DNA from: Chelydra serpentina
Lineage: Eukaryota; Chordata; Testudines; Chelydridae
Assembly (NCBI GenBank): GCA_037349315.1
Contig: JBAIAC010000008.1
Span: forward strand, 33,206,001 to 33,270,000
Direction of reading: 5' to 3'
Length of the DNA: 64,000 nucleotides
Every line of letters starts with the position of its first letter. Position 1 is the first letter of the stretch. The notes under the pieces were generated by a model. The model was given only the letters and a program-made list of their open reading frames with translations. It was not told the origin of the DNA and did no database searches. Both the position numbers and the translations under genes were made by a program. Of this stretch, positions 54,991-64,000 are shown piece after piece.

Positions 54991-55695
54991 GCAGTCTGGA
55001 TAGATTGTTATATTCATAATAATATAGCCATCAACAAAAAATCCAAAGATACAAAGAAATAAGCCAGCACGGAGATGTTTTGGCTGATTCCATATAGCAA
55101 TTGTGTGTTATTGTTCTGAATTCTAGGAAATAGTATGGTGCAAACTCCCAGCAAAAGTATTTGTGGTTTTATTTCATTTCTGTGTACATAGGCTGAAACA
55201 TAACAGTGTGAAGGGAAAAGAGGGGTATTATTCGGCTGACAAGGTAGAAGGCAGCTTAGAGCAATATGTTTGCTTGTTTATTTCAGATTCCTGTCCTGGG
55301 CTAGATCTGAATTTACAGTGCCTATGCAGTGCTCACATTACTTGCTCAAAACAATCCCATAGAACCACCCTGGTACCCTGTCAAGCTAGAAACAGCAGAG
55401 TACATGGTCTTTTCTCTCTTCCCTTTAGCGCCCAACACTCTTTTCCTCATCAGAAACATCCCATTGTCCCCAATGACAGGTGTCTAGTGTTTTTCATTCA
55501 AGATGTTGCCAACCTAACTCCTGTGGTACCTAAGCAGAAGGAGTGGCTTACAAATGAGTTTCAGCTAGAAATCCAAAGGTTCTTTGTGTATTTAAATCAA
55601 TAATATTACACAAATGGAACTTGATAGCTCTAAGATGTCTGCCAGTAGCTTAAAGAGGAGTAGATCAACTACTAATAAATGCAGAAATGAATTCC
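54991..55695. other. Stretch with an unassigned 146-codon ORF
   Basis: The plus-strand frame 55163-55603 is fairly long but shows no domain, signal peptide or repeat I recognise, and no splice or promoter context. Probably fortuitous. Confidence 0.3.
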
Positions 55696-55698
55696 CCA

Positions 55699-56556
55699 TG
55701 TGATGGGGTTTACAGACCCCACACAAAGACTAAAGGAGTTCAGGAGCAGTACTGGGCTAAGGGGTCCCCACCTCAGCAGCTGTGGAACTTGCTCCAAATT
55801 TGCCCATAATGGGACTCTGATAGCCAAGTGGGAGAAGGAGCAAGTATATGAGGGGCTCCCGGGTGGGAGGGATAGCTCAGTGGTTTGAGCATTGGCCTGC
55901 TAAACCCAGGGTTGTGAGTTCAATTCTTGAGGGGGCCATTTGGGGATCTGGGGCAAAAATTGGGGATTGGTCCTGCTTTGAGCAGGGGGTTGGACTAGAT
56001 GACCTACTAAGGTCCCTTCCAACCCTGATATTCTATAATTCTATGAAGGAGAGACTGTCCAAAGTGTGGAAACCAGTTTCCAGCTCATGGGGACAGAGCG
56101 ACCCACAGTAGAAGGGTCTATACTGTGGGTAAGACCCCAGCCAAGAAGGCAGGGACCTGACTCTTCCCTCCCCTACTCTCTGTTGAGGGACTATAACTGC
56201 ACACTGCAGGGGAGAGCCGGGAAATACTTATTTAACAAACTGAGTGGCTGAGACTGATTGGAAACTCCCCGCTGTGGGGAAAGGAGGCTGTGATCACACC
56301 CCAAACAGCAAAGAGTGAGAGGAGGTAGAAGTGGCCCATGGGAAGCTGGTCAGGTGCACAAGGAAGATGCAACTAAGACACTCTATGCCTCTCGCCCTCC
56401 TGGGAGCTGATGAAGAAAGAGGACCTGGGTCCCCCTACCTTCTCCCTCCCTTCCTTTCCTCTCCCTCCGCCCCCCATCCATGCCAGCTGGGAGAACCCTG
56501 AAGCACTTAAAATGATGGACTACTGCTTGACCACTAGGCCCCCTACTCTGCTATAG
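55699..56556 (+). mobile_element. LTR-like element hosting a SINE
   Basis: Starts TGTGATGGGGTTTACAGACC. After removal of the SINE at 55864-56046 the sequence reads on through GGACAGAGCGACCCACAG, a CTGAGTGGCTGAGACTG stretch and a C-rich tract near 56450 to CTACTCTGCTATA. The layout suggests an LTR of about 0.68 kb, but the 3' end and duplication are not certain. Confidence 0.5.
55864..56046 (+). mobile_element. tRNA-derived SINE with CR1-like tail
   Basis: Polymerase III promoter boxes are visible: A box in GATAGCTCAGTGGTTTGAGC and B box in GTTGTGAGTTCAATTC. The body has GGGGATCTGGGGCAAAAATT, and the 3' end GGACTAGATGACCTACTAAGG followed by TTCTATAATTCTATGA is shared with CR1, whose machinery is believed to mobilise it. 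This is the kind of tRNA-Lys-derived SINE known from cryptodiran turtles, the best single clue to the organism. Confidence 0.88.
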
Positions 56557-56574
56557 TTTAGGTTGATATATAAT

Positions 56575-56840
56575 AGGATTTTCAAAGGCACTCAGGGAAG
56601 GATTCACACGGAGCACTTAGGTGCCTATCTGCTCCTTCAGGCATCTAAGTCCAAAATTTAGTTCCTCAAAACCTCCACTCAGCTGCCACCTAACCCTTTA
56701 GGCACCAAAGTTGCCACTGGTAAAGTCCCCTATGCACCTAGATTTTCAGAGCAACTGCACCTGTATTTGCCCTTAGTGGCCCTGCTAGGGCACCTACTCT
56801 CAGGCTTCCGGCCCCCTAGCTGTTGCCTGTCTTGGGAGGA
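56575..56840. repeat. CACCTAAG repeat family, fragment
   Basis: Words CACTTAGGTGCCTATCTGC, AGGCATCTAAGTCC, AGGCACCAAAGTTGCC and GCACCTAGATTTTCAG repeat within 200 bp. Confidence 0.45.
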
Positions 56841-56844
56841 GACC

Positions 56845-57585
56845 TGTGTCTCTCTCCCTTCTGTTTAGCCTAATATTTCCAGGCTAACCAGTTCCCTGCC
56901 TGCACTATGTTATTCCCAGCAAAAGACAGTCTGCCTAAGCAGGCCTGCTTGCTTTTTCTTCAGAGACTAATAACACCGTAGCTGCCCACAGTTATAAGCT
57001 ACCACACAGTTCTTTCTAAGCAAGCATTTTATTCTTAAGGAAAAAGCACTTAAGAGAAAACATATTAAAAATATGTAAAGAACCTACACGCATGCTAATA
57101 CGTTTACCAGAGATCAACTCCTACCCCATCTGTACAAGGGATCTGGTCAGTGTCAGTCCATCCAACACTTCCCTAAGGATTGGGGCCTTCCAGGGACCAG
57201 AGATCCTGGCCAATTGCTGGATCAGAACAAGGCCCCTGAGCCTGTTTAAAACCAGGCTATTTATCCAAAAATCTTTTCTTTGGCTGTTGGTCCCTGGGGA
57301 ATTAGTTGAAACTAGTCTATGCAAATCTCTCCAGGGGGTGCCTTCAAAGGGCTGATAAGGAGAGGAAATACATTAGCATCCCCTGCTCCTAGAGAAGTTA
57401 CATACAATCTCACCATAACACATAAACAATTGCATTTTAATACAGTGGACCCCAAAGGTATTAAACTCAATTCGGTAAGGTTTAACTGACTGTAGTGGGT
57501 TTGTCTAGGATATTATTATATCTGTAACACCTACATTTCTGCAACTGGGCATGAGCACAGCCACCTCAGTCCTAATAGCACCAAG
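56845..57585. other. Stretch without recognised genes
   Basis: Mixed DNA; an ORF at 57092-57355 and its antisense are not recognisable. Confidence 0.35.
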
Positions 57586-57589
57586 CACT

Positions 57590-58058
57590 CAGCCCCTAGT
57601 TCACAACTAAGCCCCAGTGGGATTTGCAAACTAGGCATTTCCCCCACCTGCCCCTCTTGCCTGCAGGGGCCACTGCAGTAGGCGTGCTCAGAGACCACCT
57701 TAGAGCAGGGCTATTGACTCAGGTCCCACACAAAACAGAAGAGGAGGTGGTGCCACCTCCTTATAGCCAATAGCCCAGTGGTTAGAGCACTCACCCAGCA
57801 TATGAGAGAATTAGATTCAAATACTCACTCTACCTGATGTAAAACATGGACTTGAACCACTGGGCCTGGGTAATGTGGGATGAATGTCTCCTGTTGAAGC
57901 TGTTCCATGCCAAATAAAAATTTTAACTACCCATTGCAGCAGAGAGAGATTGATTCTGTAGTCCAGTGGTTAGGGCTGGCTTATGTGAATTCCTTTTTTA
58001 GGCACCTAACTCTTCCCAGGTATTGTGTGGGGAGCCTGGGCGCCTAACTTGAGGCAGA
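57590..58058. repeat. CACCTAAG repeat family with forward tRNA-like boxes
   Basis: Reads ATAGCCCAGTGGTTAGAGC (A-box-like) and AGATTCAAATACTCAC (B-box-like) on the plus strand at about 57772-57830, then TAGTCCAGTGGTTAGGGC at about 57960 and TTAGGCACCTAACTC at 57999. The forward boxes suggest a tRNA-derived component repeated in the family. Confidence 0.45.
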
Positions 58059-58059
58059 T

Positions 58060-58383
58060 AGGAGAGACATAGGGAAGGATAGGAGAGAGGTCCTGGAGAC
58101 CAAATTTAGGCTGCTAGGTAAGAGACTGAAGTCCAGGACCTCCATGGTAGCAGTCTCTGAAATGCTTACAGTTCCACTTGGAGGGCCAGCTAGACAGGCA
58201 GAACTGCAGGGTCTCAATGCATGGATGAGATGTTGGTGTAAGGAGGAGGGGTTTAGATTTATTAGGAACTGGAGAAACTTTTGGGAAAGGGAGAGCCTTT
58301 ACAGGAAGGATGGGCTCCACCTAAACCAAAATGGAATCGGATTGCTGGCGCTTAAAAATATCATAGACCAGTTTTTAAACTAA
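58060..58383 (+). pseudogene. CR1 ORF1 C-terminus, esterase-like
   Basis: The frame reads LNAWMRCWCKEEGFRFIRNW and then YRKDGLHLNQNGIGLLALKN before the stop at 58383. The D-x-x-H arrangement in DGLHLN matches the last catalytic block of SGNH/GDSL esterases found in ORF1 of CR1 elements. The N-terminal part with the serine nucleophile is absent, so this is a remnant. Confidence 0.65.
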
Positions 58384-58609
58384 GGGCTAGGGGAAAGCTG
58401 ACAGGTGCGGAGGAGCACGTGGTTTGGACAGAGACATCCCTTAGGGGAGGATCTATTAATGGAGATTCTCTATGTCCTATACGGAGGAGAGGATAGAAGA
58501 TGATGAAATACAGGTAGGATCTGATGAGAAAGTCAAATGAAAAAAAAAGTCCCATTCAATTACATCATGTAATGGCAGACAGCTAAAAAATTACAAGTTT
58601 TTAAACATC

Positions 58610-59290
58610 AGCTTATATACCAATGCTCGAAGTCTAAATACTATGATGGGTGAACAAGAGTGCCTCATATTAAATGAGGATATTGATATAATGGACATCA
58701 CAAAAACTTGGTGGAATGAGAATAATCAATTGGACACAGTAATACCAGGGTATAAAATATATCAGAAGGACAAAACAGGTCGTGCTGGTGGGCAGGGCTT
58801 TGGAGCAGAGCCCGGAACTGGAGCGCGGAGCAGTAGGTTTTTGCCCAGAGCTGGAGCGGAGCCACAGAGGAGCAATTCAAAAATTTGATTGCTCCAAATC
58901 CCTGCTGGTGGGGGGTGGCACTATATGTGAAAGAAAGCATATAATCAAATTAAGTAAAAATCTTAAATGAACCAAACTGTACCATAGAATCTCGATGAAT
59001 AGTAATTCAGTGCTCTACTAGTAAGAATAATGCAGTAGGGATATATTACCAACCACCTGACCAGGATGGTGATAGTGATTGTGAAATGCTCAGGGAGATT
59101 AGAGAGGCTATTAAAATAAAAACTCAATAATAATAGGGGATTTCAGCTATCCCCATATTGACTGGGTACATGTCACCTCAGACATAAAGTTTCTTGACAC
59201 CTTAATGACTGCTTCTTCGAGCAGCTAGTCCTGGAATGCACAAGAAGAGAGGCAATTCTTCATTTAGTCCTAAATGGAGCACAGGATCTG
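58610..59290 (+). pseudogene. CR1 endonuclease, broken
   Basis: Recognisable pieces: LYTNARSLNT at the start, DITKTWWNENNQLD (the E/TWW region of apurinic-type endonucleases), GYKIYQKDKTGRAGG, then after the MITE GVALYVKESI, YYQPPDQDGDSD and GDFSYPHIDWV (GDFN-like block). Stops and frameshifts are present after about 59200. The nuclease normally nicks the target DNA for priming. Confidence 0.78.
58793..58904. mobile_element. hAT MITE, 112 bp, inside the CR1 endonuclease
   Basis: Termini CAGGGCTTTGGAGC and GCTCCAAATCCCTG are inverted with one mismatch. The identical 8-bp word CTGGTGGG flanks both sides (58785-58792 and 58905-58912). Excising the element with one duplication rejoins GRAGG to GVALYV in frame. 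It postdates the CR1. Confidence 0.92.
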
Positions 59291-59299
59291 GTCCAAAAG

Positions 59300-61539
59300 G
59301 TGAATATAGCTGGACCGCTTGGTAATAGAGACCATAATATAATTAAATTTAACATCCCTGTGGCGGGGAAAACACCACAGCAGGGGAACTACACAAAAAT
59401 GAGGAGGTTAGCTAAACAGAGATTAAAAAGTACAGTGCCAAAAGTGAAATCCCTGCAAGCTGCATGGAAACTTTTTAAAGACACCATAATAGAGGCTCAA
59501 ATTAAATGTATACCCCAAATTAAAAAACACAGTAAGAGAACCAAAAAAGTGCCACCATGGCTAAACAACAAAATAAAAGAAGCAATGAGAGGCAAAAAGG
59601 CATCCTTTAAAAAGTGGAATTAAATCATAGTGAGGAAAATAGAAAGGAGCATAAACTCTGGCAAATGAAGTGTAAAAATATAATTAGGAAGGCCAAAAAA
59701 GAATTTGAAAAACAGCAGCCAAAGACACAAAAAATAATAGCACAAAAAAATGTAAATACATCAAAAGCAGGAAGCCTGCTAAACAACCAGTGGGGCCACT
59801 GGACGATTGAGATGCTAAAGGAGCACTCAAGGACGATAAGGCCATTGCAGTGAAACTAAATGAATTCTTGTCATCGGTCTTCACGGCTAAAGATATGAGG
59901 GAGATTCCCAAAGCTGTGCCATTCTGTTTAGGTGACAAATCTGAGGAACTGGCCCAGATTGAGGTGTCATTAGAGGAGGTTTTGGAACAAATTGATAAAC
60001 TAAACAGTAATAAGTCACCAGGACCAGATGGCATTCATCCACAAGTTCTGAAGGAACTCAAATGTGAACTTGCAGGACTACTAACTGTAGTCTGTAACCT
60101 ATCATTTAAATCAGCTTCTGTACCAAATGACTGGAGGATAGCTAATGTGATGCCAATTTTTAAAAAGGGCTCCAGAGGTGATCCCGGCAATTACAGGCCG
60201 GTAAGCCTGACTTCAGTACCGGGCAAACTGGTTGAAACTATAGTAAAGAACAAAATTGTCAGACACATAAATTTACATAACTTGTTGGGGAAGAGTCAAC
60301 ATGGTTTTTGTAAAGGGAAATCATGCCTCACCAATGTGCTAGAATTTATTGAGGGGGTCAACAAGCACGTGGACAAGGTGGATCCAGTGGATGCAGTGTA
60401 GATATATTTTCAGAGAGCCTTTGACAAGGTCCTTCACCAAAGGCTCTTAAGTAAAATAAGTTGTCATGGGCTAAGAGGCAAGGTCCACTCGTAGATTGGT
60501 AACCGGTTAAAAGATAGGAAACAAAGGATAGGAATAAATGGTCAGTTTTCAGAATGGAGAGGTAAATAGTGGTGTCCCCCAGGGATCTGTGCTGGGACCA
60601 GTCCTATTCAACATATTCATAAATGCTCTGGAAAAAGGGGTAAACACTGAAGTGGCAAAATTTGTAGATGATACAAAACTACTCAAGATCATTAAGTCCC
60701 AAGCAGACTGCGAAGAGCTACAAAAGGATCTCTCAAAACTGGGTGACTGGGCAACCAAATGGCAAATTAAATTCAATGTTGGTAAATGCAAAGTAATGCA
60801 CATTGGAAAACATAATCCCAACTATACATATAAAATGATGGGGTCTAAATTAGCTGTTACCACTCAAGAAAGAGATCTTAAATATATAAAATATAAATAT
60901 ATTTTAGGCTATATATCTATCTATATATATAAACTATATATCTTGGAGTCATTGTGGATAGTGTTCCGAAAACATCCATTCATTGTGCAGTGGCAGTCAA
61001 AAAAGCAATCAGAATGTTGAGAATCATTAAGAAACTGATAGATAATAAGACAGAAAATATATTACCTCTATATAAATCCATGGTACGCCCACATCTTGAA
61101 TACTGCATGCAGATGTGGTCGCCCCATCTCAAAGAATATATATTGGAATTGGAAAAGGTTTAGAAAAGGGAAACAAAAATGATTAGGGGTATGGAACAGC
61201 TTCCATATGAGGAGAGATTAATAAGACTGGGACTTTTCAGCTTGGAAAAGAGACGACTAAGGGGGGGATATGATTGAGGTCTATAAAATCATGACTGGTG
61301 TGGCGAAAGTAAATAAGGAAGTGTTATTTACTCCTTCTCATAATACAAGAACCAGGAGTCATCATATGAAATTAATAAGCAGCAGGTTTAAACCAAAGAA
61401 AAGGAAGGTTTTTTTCACACAACACACAATCAACCTGTGGAACGCTTTGCCAGAGGATGATGTGAAGGCCAAGACTATAACAGGCTTTAAAGAAGAACTA
61501 GATAAATTCTTAGAGGATAGGTCCAACAATGGCTATTAG
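59300..61539 (+). pseudogene. CR1 reverse transcriptase, broken
   Basis: The upstream linker is at 59300-59850. The RT core is 59850-60401 with NSNKSPGPDGIHPQVLKEL, WRIANVMPIFKKGSRGDPGN, YRPVSLTSVPGKLVETI and SQHGFCKGKSCLTN. A stop near 60401 and a damaged stretch follow, then GVPQGSVLGPVLFNIFINAL and the catalytic box FVDDTKL at 60661 (usually YADD; both aspartates kept). After the AT-rich insert the thumb and C-terminal part resume ([39 protein letters not shown]) to the stop at 61539. At least three frame breaks make it inactive. Confidence 0.92.
60880..60939. repeat. 60-bp AT-rich insertion in CR1 with ATCTT direct repeats
   Basis: The AT-rich segment (TATATCTATCTATATATATA) interrupts the RT between ERDL and GVIVDS. 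ATCTT is present immediately on both sides (60875-60879 and 60940-60944), so it behaves as an insertion with a 5-bp duplication or a slippage expansion. Confidence 0.6.
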
Positions 61540-61728
61540 TCAGGATGGGCAGGGATGGTGTCCCTAGCCTTTGTTTGCCAATAGCAGGGAATGGGCGACA
61601 GAGAATGGATCACTTGATGATTATCTCTTCTGTTCACTCCCTCTCGGGCACCTGGCATTGGCCACTGTTGGAAGACAGGATACTGGGCTAGATGGACCTT
61701 TGTCTAACCCAGTATGACTGTTCTTATG

Positions 61729-62630
61729 TTGTGAATTCCACTTTACATCAGGATGCCTAAAAGATGGGTACTACAATGCTCAGCTTAAGTCCCCCTTGTG
61801 AACCTGGCCCTAGACTAGCTCTGCCCCCATTAATGGGTACAAGTCAATAGGAGTTTTACCACTGACATATGGGAACATAAATAGGCAAACATGAGTCCAC
61901 TTTAGAAAATCTCACCCACATATAAATTCATTGCCCAATTTCTCCTCTCAGCTACTTGCATACACTCTCATTGTATTTGATTGAGTTGCCTGGGTAAAAC
62001 TAATTTGGCCCCATATATGTCAGTTAAGATCATCTTATTGATATGCAGTCTAAATAACGCAATGTTTTAGCCCAGTATGATCATTTTTCAATAAAATAAG
62101 TACTGTTAGAATGTCAGTTTTAAACTCTCTCAAAGTTATGTTTCACTATTTGATTTTAATTGCTACTAGATCTTGGAGCTCAGAGGCTAACTTCAGGCAA
62201 TAACTGTATTTAGCACAAAACCCAGATTCATGTTAACATCAGTTCAGCATTCCTGTGAGCCTATATTTAGACCAGCAACTTCCACACTGTCCCTTGCACA
62301 GTTTATTCCCACGGCATGACTATTCTGTTTAAGGCATAGGGCAGCCAGGTAAGTGAAAGTACATGTTAATGCCTGTGGATTACATCTTTGAAATGCCTTC
62401 TGTTGCTGTTGCAGAACTGTGTGAACGCTGCAGCTTTTGCGGCGCTAGCAGTGGAGTACAATTGCACCCTCATAAATTTCTCCTTCCAGCCTCAGCATTG
62501 CAGATCCGTTCCTAAGTGTGGCCCAAGTCTGGAATTTGACCTTCTGTGTAATACAACTGTAGCGAAGAAAATGACATTCTGCAGTGGCATTTGATAAAAG
62601 CAATGTGCTATTTTAAATTATATAAAAGAA
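61729..62630. other. Stretch without recognised genes
   Basis: AT-rich unique DNA. A 68-codon ORF at 62388-62594 has no recognisable domain or conserved signal. Confidence 0.4.
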
Positions 62631-62639
62631 AGATTCCTC

Positions 62640-63300
62640 TGCACATGCAAACACAGATATGCAACAGCCACAGTACTCGCATTATGCATCCATCCCCTGC
62701 TTATAAGCAAGCACATTGACATTCAATAAACAGTGCTGCATAAAATTTCATTTCCCTGTAGGGAAAATTTAAACTTACTTTATTATTCCATTGGAATATT
62801 TTAAATGAGGAAAAAATGAAGATAAAGTGCAGTTGACCCTAGGCATTATAAATGCCATTAAGGGTCTCGCTCTGCTAGGTCCATCTGTTGCCTTTCAGAC
62901 CTTCTATTCATTAACCTTATTAGCGCCAGCCCCTCTAGCCTTGAATTGACATTTCCCTGGTTCAATTGGAAGGCCCATTTCCTCGCACACATGGAATGCT
63001 TGGTTAAAGAATTTGTATGATTTGTCTAATAGATGCAGTAGGAAAGAGCAACAACTGGTCTGCTGGCCGGTAGGTCCAACTGAGAAATTCCACTATGATT
63101 GTTTCTGGGGGACTTCAGTGTTCTTCCATATTAAAATGCATTTTTCTGCTAATCAACTTAGCAGAAAAATCAGTCTTCTTGGCATCAGTAATAATCTCTG
63201 TCTGTTGAAGCAATATAAATCTTACTGGTATACTATGGAATTTTGTACTAGATTTACTGATGAGCCAAAAAAACAATGGCAAATTTAATCACTCAGTTGA
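62640..63300. other. Candidate conserved non-coding block
   Basis: Balanced, non-repetitive sequence with AT-rich factor-site-like words (TTTATTATTCCATTGG, CATTAACCTTATTAGCG, CCTTGAATTGACATTTCCC). A 91-codon frame at 63013-63288 has no recognisable domain. This is inference from texture only. Confidence 0.25.
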
Positions 63301-64000
63301 TGTACCCCGCAGCTTGAAATGATGTGAATATATATTTGTTTATCCAAGTTAACCCATTGATATGATGCCACAGTTAGGTGATTAGCTTGGCTTTTAATCC
63401 ACGTTCTTCTTCACATAGGGCATTCATCCAAATTCTTCCTCATGTTGGACATACTAACAGGAATTCAGATTGCATGCAGGTATAAAAGGGGACTTTTTTT
63501 TCCTATTTCTCTGTTTGCTAGATTATGTATCACAGGTGATAAGAATTCATCATTTTTTCTGAGCTGACTCACATGAGCAAGTCATATATAAAGGTGACAA
63601 TTTGAAGGTCTTCAATGTAGTGAACCCTCCAGCATCAGTTGATGGTATTTCACGTCACAAGTAAAAAGGAAATATCAGTTGTTCTTTGACAAAAGATTGG
63701 TTACAATTATGGCTGAAAAGATCAGGAGTGAAGTGGTCTGAATTAAGGGGTTAAACTAGAAAAAAGAGCTCAGACGCCATTCACATCATCCTTTTGGCAT
63801 TTCTGGTCCTTCCTGCCTCTGTGACAATGAAGGTAATTATCAGACTTTTTCCCATAAATGAAATGTCAAGATAATTTATAGAAGCACCCTATTCTCTCTG
63901 AGTGGTTTATTTACTTGGAACAGGCTTATCACGATACTTAGGCTAGAGTTACGATTTCCCCTCCCACAAATGTCCAGTTTAACTCCTACCCCAGCAAGTT
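63301..64000. other. Stretch without recognised genes
   Basis: AT-rich unique DNA to the end of the window, with words such as GACTCACATGAGC and GATTGGTTACAATTATGG that could be regulatory. No ORF of note. Confidence 0.35.

Larger units (their letters stand above)
58060..61728 (+). mobile_element. CR1 LINE, long but degraded copy
   Basis: About 3.7 kb containing, in order, the end of an esterase-like ORF1, an endonuclease, reverse transcriptase and the 3' untranslated end CTGGGCTAGATGGACC … CAGTATGACTGTTCTTATG. CR1 elements copy themselves through target-primed reverse transcription. The copy lacks the 5' part of ORF1, holds several frameshifts and stops, a 112-bp hAT MITE (58793-58904) and a 60-bp AT-rich insert (60880-60939). 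The minus-strand fragment at 5096-5333 belongs to the same 3' tail type. Confidence 0.92.

Noticed and set aside
55163..55603. 146-codon plus-strand ORF
   Set aside because: Sequence looks random, with no recognisable domain or signal; no gene structure around it.
55864..55940. Functional tRNA gene
   Set aside because: A and B boxes are present but the segment continues into a CR1-like tail, and the tRNA fold is incomplete; it is a SINE head.
57770..57835. tRNA gene from A-box/B-box-like words
   Set aside because: Spacing and flanks match a dispersed repeat family, not a folded tRNA.

Overview
The window looks like non-coding vertebrate DNA, most likely from a turtle. The evidence is the repeat fauna: CR1 LINEs ending in TTCTATGA- or TTCTTATG-type tails, tRNA-headed SINEs with a CR1-like 3' end, PIF/Harbinger elements with GGTCTACACTA termini, hAT MITEs, Penelope-like, DIRS-like and Gypsy remnants, and solo LTRs. 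A crocodilian is less likely but cannot be excluded from sequence alone. I found no convincing host protein-coding exon, rRNA or functional tRNA gene, so this is an intergenic or large intronic stretch. All recognisable protein-coding sequence belongs to transposable elements, and every long copy is broken.

Layout. 0-7 kb: GC-rich repeats, including an 817-bp hAT element with an 8-bp target duplication, a minus-strand CR1 tail and minus-strand LTR material. 7.15-11.0 kb: a nearly complete PIF/Harbinger transposon. It carries a two-exon Myb/SANT-like gene on the plus strand, a DDE transposase on the minus strand, and a further minus-strand ORF inside the intron of the first gene. A small relative of the same superfamily sits inside its first exon. 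11.1-13.75 kb: the 3' part of a DIRS-like tyrosine-recombinase retrotransposon with inverted end repeats. 14-16 kb: Penelope-like and CR1 fragments, then a GC-rich array of alternating inverted motifs and a polypurine tract. 17-18.4 kb: an LTR and a near-perfect Penelope-like palindrome. 20.8-23.0 kb: two nested insertions (CR1 into a SINE; a solo LTR into a Harbinger MITE). 23-45 kb: mostly unique AT-rich DNA with scattered MITEs, a 1.3-kb LTR and old repeats. 45.4-47.9 kb: Gypsy pol interrupted by an LTR. 48.6 kb: a second Penelope-like palindrome. 49.7-57 kb: MITEs, a repeat with CACCTAAG motifs, and an LTR hosting a SINE. 58.06-61.73 kb: a long CR1 with esterase-like ORF1 tail, endonuclease and reverse transcriptase, itself hit by a hAT MITE. 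61.7-64 kb: unique sequence that may include conserved non-coding DNA.

The elements do not form a pathway; their relation is nesting order. Target duplications I could read directly date several insertions relative to their hosts. The observations most worth follow-up are the protein-like antisense ORF in the Harbinger intron, the hammerhead-ribozyme-like cores in the Penelope-like fragments (two of which are palindromic), and the alternating GC-rich array near 15 kb. Family names rest on recognition of motifs and termini, not on a database search.
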